Source: Hydra vulgaris
Lineage: Eukaryota; Cnidaria; Hydrozoa; Anthoathecata; Hydridae
Direction: 5' to 3'
Length of the DNA stretch: 64,000 nt
Assembly (NCBI RefSeq): GCF_038396675.1
Contig: NC_088922.1
Location: 12,893,001 to 12,957,000, forward strand
Shown here: in pieces, positions 60,023 to 64,000 of the stretch
Layout: each line of letters opens with the position of its first letter
Numbering within the stretch: the stretch's first letter is position 1
Program-made: the position numbers and the translations under genes
Notes under the pieces: generated by a model
Database searches by the model: none
Told to the model about the DNA's origin: nothing
The model's input: only the letters and a program-made list of their open reading frames with translations

Positions 60023-61985
60023 TTATTTATACTCTATCTTTTGTTTATAAAGACTATAGAAAATTGGAAGAGTGTTTTGCATTTTACTATTATACATAAG
60101 ACTTAGAACATTATATATATTTAGTTCAAAAAATGTTAGTAAAGACATCCGTTCAAAAAGATGCTTGGTGTGTTCTTTTTTATTTTTAAAATTAATTACT
60201 CGTATAGCATGCTTCTGTTTACGATAGAGAGGTTCTAGTTTGCTTTTATAGGTACTACCCCATGCTGTATTGCCGTAATTTAAATAACTTTGAACAAAGC
60301 TATAGTAGATTTGTTTGAGTAGCGGCTTTTTCAATAAATGGCGTGATCGGTATATTATTCCGATACTTTTAGATATTTTACTCCCTAAATAGGCGATATG
60401 TTTATTCCAATTTAGATTTTCGTCAATAAAAACACCTAAAAATTTAGTAACATTATCCCTACTTGTTTCTCTATTTTCAATAAACAATTTTGGAAGAGAA
60501 GATTCAACTTATTTTTTTTTTATAAGAAGGATAAAATAAAGAAAACTTCGTTTTACTTGAGTTAATAGAAAGTTTATTTGCCCTAAACCATCTAGAAACT
60601 TTTTCTTATTCTTGATTCATTTCTACGCACAGTTCGTTTATAATTTTTCCGGAGATAAAAAAGTTGCTATCATCAGCAAACATTATAGTTGAAATTCTTT
60701 TTGATGCCCGAGAGAGATCGTTAACATAGAATAAAAAAAGCAAAGGCCCAATTATTGAACCCTGAGGAACACCACACTTTAATATAGAAGGATTAGAGAG
60801 TTTATTATCTCCATAGTATATAGATTGCTCACGTTTATCTAAATGGCTTTCTATCCATTTGTTCGTTCTACCCCTTATGCCATACATGTTAAGCTTTGAT
60901 AATAATATTTTGTGGTCGACTGTATCAAAAGCCTTAGAGAGATCTATGACTACACCTAATGTAACTTCTCCGTTTGTGAAAGAGTTTTTTATTTCATCAA
61001 CTAGGTGAAGGATTGCATGTTCAGTCGATGTATTTTTTTAAAAACCAAATTGCTTGGAGTAAATAAATCTATTTTTTTTTTTTTAAATATATACTCTATT
61101 GTGCATAATTCTCTCAAGTATCTTAGAGAATGTCGAAAGTATTGATATTGGTCTGTAATTGCCTATTTTACTTGTATCTCCTGATTTAAAAATAGGTTTT
61201 TCTTTCGCAGTTTTTAATTTTTTAGGAAAGATACCTTCCTTTAAGGAGTGTTTAAATATTTTAAATAAAGGAACTTTAAGCTCGTTTTGGCAGTTAATTA
61301 TAATGTTGCTATTAATATCGTCGATTCCGGTTGCTTTGTTTCTTTTTAGGCTTTTAAAAGCATTGTCAAATTCTAACATGGTTAGTTTTTCGTTATTCAA
61401 TTCATTTTTATTACGATCTAAATATTTGTCGAAAGATTTATTTACACAAGGAACTTGGGATGCAAGTTTAAATCCTATATTAACAAAGAAGTTGCTAAAT
61501 TAATTTGCAATGACGTTTTCATCATCAACTGTTTTGTGGTTGATTTTTATAGTTTTAGGAAAGCACGGTTTGTTAATTTTTTGTTTACCAATAATTTTAT
61601 TTAATAATTGCCATGTTTTCCTAGAATCTGTTTGACACTTTTCAAGTAGTTTATTATAATAACTAGCTTTAGCGGGTTTTTTAATTTTCTCAAAGAGACT
61701 TGCATAATTCTTGTATTTTGATTTTGTTTTATCGCATTTTTTTTTAAGGTACTTTATATATAATCGTTGTTTCCACTTAGATGATTTTTTAAGACCTTTA
61801 TTCAACCAAGGTGAATTTATGTCTTTAAATTTAATTGTTTTTACTACTTTGGGGAAGTTTTTATCATAAACAAATAAAAAAATATCTCTAAACGTATTAT
61901 ACATTAAATTGGTATCATTTGAGGATTCTAAATCTGACCAGTCAATATTGGCTAACTCACTTTTAAAGTTAACCTGGCTATTCAA
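60023..61985 (-). pseudogene. LINE ORF2 linker and reverse transcriptase (frameshifted)
   Basis: 61985-61500: linker with SPWLNKGLKKSSKWKQRLYI and KTWQLLNKIIGK. 61400-61083: FKSLKRNKATGIDDINSNII, then YRPISILSTFSKILERIM. In a shifted frame (about 61030-60890): VVIDLSKAFDTVDHKILLSK, with the first catalytic Asp. 60887-60606: GVPQGSIIGPLLFLFYVND and MFADDSNFFISG, with the catalytic FADD. 60487-60023: VTKFLGVFIDENLNWNKHI, SYLNYGNTAWG and the C-terminal helices. All core RT residues can be read, so the lesions are few. Confidence 0.87.
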
Positions 61986-62996
61986 AGAAAAATGCCGCCT
62001 TGTGATTATTTATTTTAATTTTATTTGAGATATTTACTGAAATAAATATCGGAAAGTGATCCGATATAGATGTTTTAATTACTCCTTTCTTTAAGGAGAT
62101 TTCAAATAAAGAATTTGTTAGAACACTATCAATTAGTGTTGCCTAATTTTTTGTAATTCGGGTTGGTTTATTTATAAGAGGAATTACACCAAATCGAAAT
62201 AAATTATTGTAAAAACTTTGTGTTTCTTTATTACTTTCATAATTTAGAGCATTAAGATTAAAATCTCCTACGATAAATAAATTTTTTTTTTTCTTGGGTG
62301 CTTTTCAAAATAATATTTTGAAGATGATTTAATAATATTTCTGTTGATGTTTGTGGTGGTTTATAACAGCATGATATTAAAGTATTTTTAGAGTCATTGT
62401 TAATGATTTCAATAGAAACAAATTCCCTGTCTTAACCAGATATGCATAGGTCGTTTTGTAATTTATACCGCAAACTATTTTTGATGTAAATTACAACAAC
62501 CCCGCCTCTTTTTTTCCATTTCCTCTGCAAATGCACTCGTTCATAGTTATTTAATTGAAAAAGCGTGCTTTCGTTAAATTCGTCATCGTTAACCATGTTT
62601 CGCTTAAACAAATATTAAAAATAAAATTGCTTTCCTCTTAGAATATTTTTCAAAATTTGCTTTAGCACTTCTAATATTAAGATGAACAAGAGAAAGGCTC
62701 TCATAAGGTTTAACATCTTTTAAATACTTATTTATTTCATCTGGAAACATGTAAGGTGTTTCCGTATTCATAAATGAAAAGTTATCAATAAAGTTTTTGT
62801 CAAGGTCATATTTATCAAAAGCGTTTTGATCATTTATTTTAAAAACCTTATCTGAAATGTTTTCAAAAAGATTTTCGTATTCAAACGTTTTCGGATTCAT
62901 TTTAAAGGGTTTCTGTATTGATATATTATCAATAAAAATATTTAAAAAATAAATAAAAATTAAATAAACCGTAAATAAAATAAGTAGAAAATTACT

Positions 62997-63769
62997 TTTT
63001 ATTTGTCTTCCACTCGCGTACAATAAGCTTGTCGTATGAAATGTAAGCAAATTTTCCAGATTTTCTTTCAATTTTCATTTTTTCACGCTATTCCTTTCTT
63101 ATTTTATTCGTCTCCATGCAGTAATCTTCGTTAATATATATGTTTTTTCCCTTTAACTTAGAGACATTTCTAAATTTTTATTAAAATTTCCTCCTTATCT
63201 TTAAAGTCCAATAATTTCAGAACAATTGTTCTGTTCTCTTTTACGCCTTTTTTACTAGCTCTATGTGCTCTTTCAATTTTTACATTTTCTACACCCAAGT
63301 ACTCATTAAATATTTCTTTTACTTTTTGTTCGCTTTCCAGCCAGGTTTCAATATCATCTTCTTTAACTCTGTCAACTCTTAGATTGTTCCTCCTTGTTCT
63401 ATCTTCAATTTCTCTTAGCTTAGTGTTAATTTTTTGAGGTCAGTGTTGTTGTTTTGTATTTCATTATGATTAGATTTATTTTTTATGAAAATATCTAATG
63501 CATTTTTATTTTTTTTTCAATAAGTTTCTCATGAAAATTTAGACTAACCTTTATTTCTTCAACTTCTGTTGCAAGTGTTGATACTTTTTAGCGTTCTCTA
63601 AAATATTTTTTTCTACTTTGTCTAATCTTTCGTTTAAGATTTTGGTGTTTGCACTAACGATACTTATAAAGTTACTTTCTTGTTGCTTTAGCGCAGCGTC
63701 CGTCTCTACTTTGTACTTTGTAAACAAGTCTTTTATCATTTTTTTAATTTCCACAAGTGTAACTGCCAA
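62997..63769 (-). pseudogene. LINE ORF1-like RNA-binding protein
   Basis: Starts MAVTLVEIKKMIKDLFTKYK (63769) and forms a coiled coil (NERLDKVEKNILENAKKYQH). After frameshifts it continues with INTKLREIEDRTRRNNLRVD, then ETWLESEQKVKEIFNEYLG and KIERAHRASKKGVKENRTIV, the RRM-like pattern of L1-type ORF1p. It ends EKMKIERKSGKFAYISYDKL near 62997. Such proteins coat LINE RNA as trimers in the cytoplasm. At least two frameshifts and one stop. Confidence 0.75.
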
Positions 63770-63770
63770 A

Positions 63771-64000
63771 ATATCAATAAAATTTATTACAACTATTAAT
63801 TTAATAGTTTTTTGTTAACATATATGAAACATTTTTTTGTCCTAAGTTATTATATATATATTTTTTTTTTTTTCTTTGTAAATTTTCAATTTCCAAAAAC
63901 ACGTCCGCTCGTTACAATAACCACGAACAAAAAAGGATATCTCAGAAACTGTTTACTCTTTTTCTTTAAAATTTTAACAGTTTGTTCATTGATGTTATAG
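63771..64000. other. Sequence upstream of the LINE
   Basis: T-rich on the plus strand; probably 5' untranslated region of the LINE or flank. The short frames here look random. Confidence 0.4.

Larger units (their letters stand above)
59760..63770 (-). mobile_element. LINE retrotransposon of a second type (ORF1 coiled-coil plus EN-RT)
   Basis: It runs right to left. ORF1 (63769-62997), then ORF2 from 62895 (MNPKTFEYENLF; LSLVHLNIRSAKANFEKY starts the endonuclease), EN remnants 62000-62600, linker 61985-61500, RT 61400-60606 and thumb/C-terminus 60487-60023. An untranslated tail reaches about 59760 and ends in TA-rich sequence. There are several single-base frameshifts. It is distinct from the PHD-type LINEs at 27 and 37 kb because it has a separate L1-like ORF1. 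Confidence 0.87.

Overview
This is an AT-rich eukaryotic window built almost entirely from transposable elements. It is most likely from a cnidarian genome of the Hydra type. The reasons are the base composition, long (TA)n and (ATAC)n arrays, PHD-finger LINEs, and transposase families I know to be abundant in Hydra and other cnidarians. The species cannot be proved from sequence alone. Only one gene looks like an ordinary host gene: an intact transgelin/calponin-family protein at 14353-14934 (+).

Layout. 1-407: decayed ZMYM1-type hAT transposase (-), running off the left edge. 3801-6869: DNA transposon with an ATAT duplication and a broken gene (-). 7020-11244: TTAA-type (Kolobok/Mutator-like) transposase (+), split by a 3.16 kb insertion (7865-11024) with CCCAGTGGGC/CCTCTGGG ends. 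12.7-13.3 kb: (TA)n arrays and a hairpin MITE. 18500-33853: a PIF/Harbinger element (TAA duplication) that has snapped back on itself around a 0.75 kb (ATAC)n array. Inside it lies a 12.9 kb CCCAGTCGGC-ended element (20829-33774), which itself holds a TTAA-flanked, multi-exon transposon with 0.63 kb inverted repeats (20938-26971) and a PHD/endonuclease/RT LINE (27340-30396). 36499-38960: a second LINE of the same type with an RT deletion. 39840-40470: Tc1/mariner remnant. 41350-44085: near-complete TTAA-flanked transposon. 47500-48436: MITE. 49554-52479: apparently intact pogo/Tigger element. 52915-54402: decayed pogo relative. 55386-58255: nearly intact transposon of an unassigned family with a heat-shock/TATA-like upstream region. 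58286-59753: internally deleted hAT. 59760-63770: a second LINE type (ORF1 plus EN-RT).

How it fits together. The genes do not form a pathway; the structure is a record of successive insertions. Target-site duplications and interrupted reading frames allow several to be ordered: Harbinger first, then the CCCAGTCGGC element, then the TTAA element and LINE. The least familiar component is the group of elements ending in CCCAGT(G/C)GGC, with 2-bp duplications and interiors made of CpG-containing palindromic sub-repeats. One of them carries eroded exons that resemble a DUF4806-type gene.
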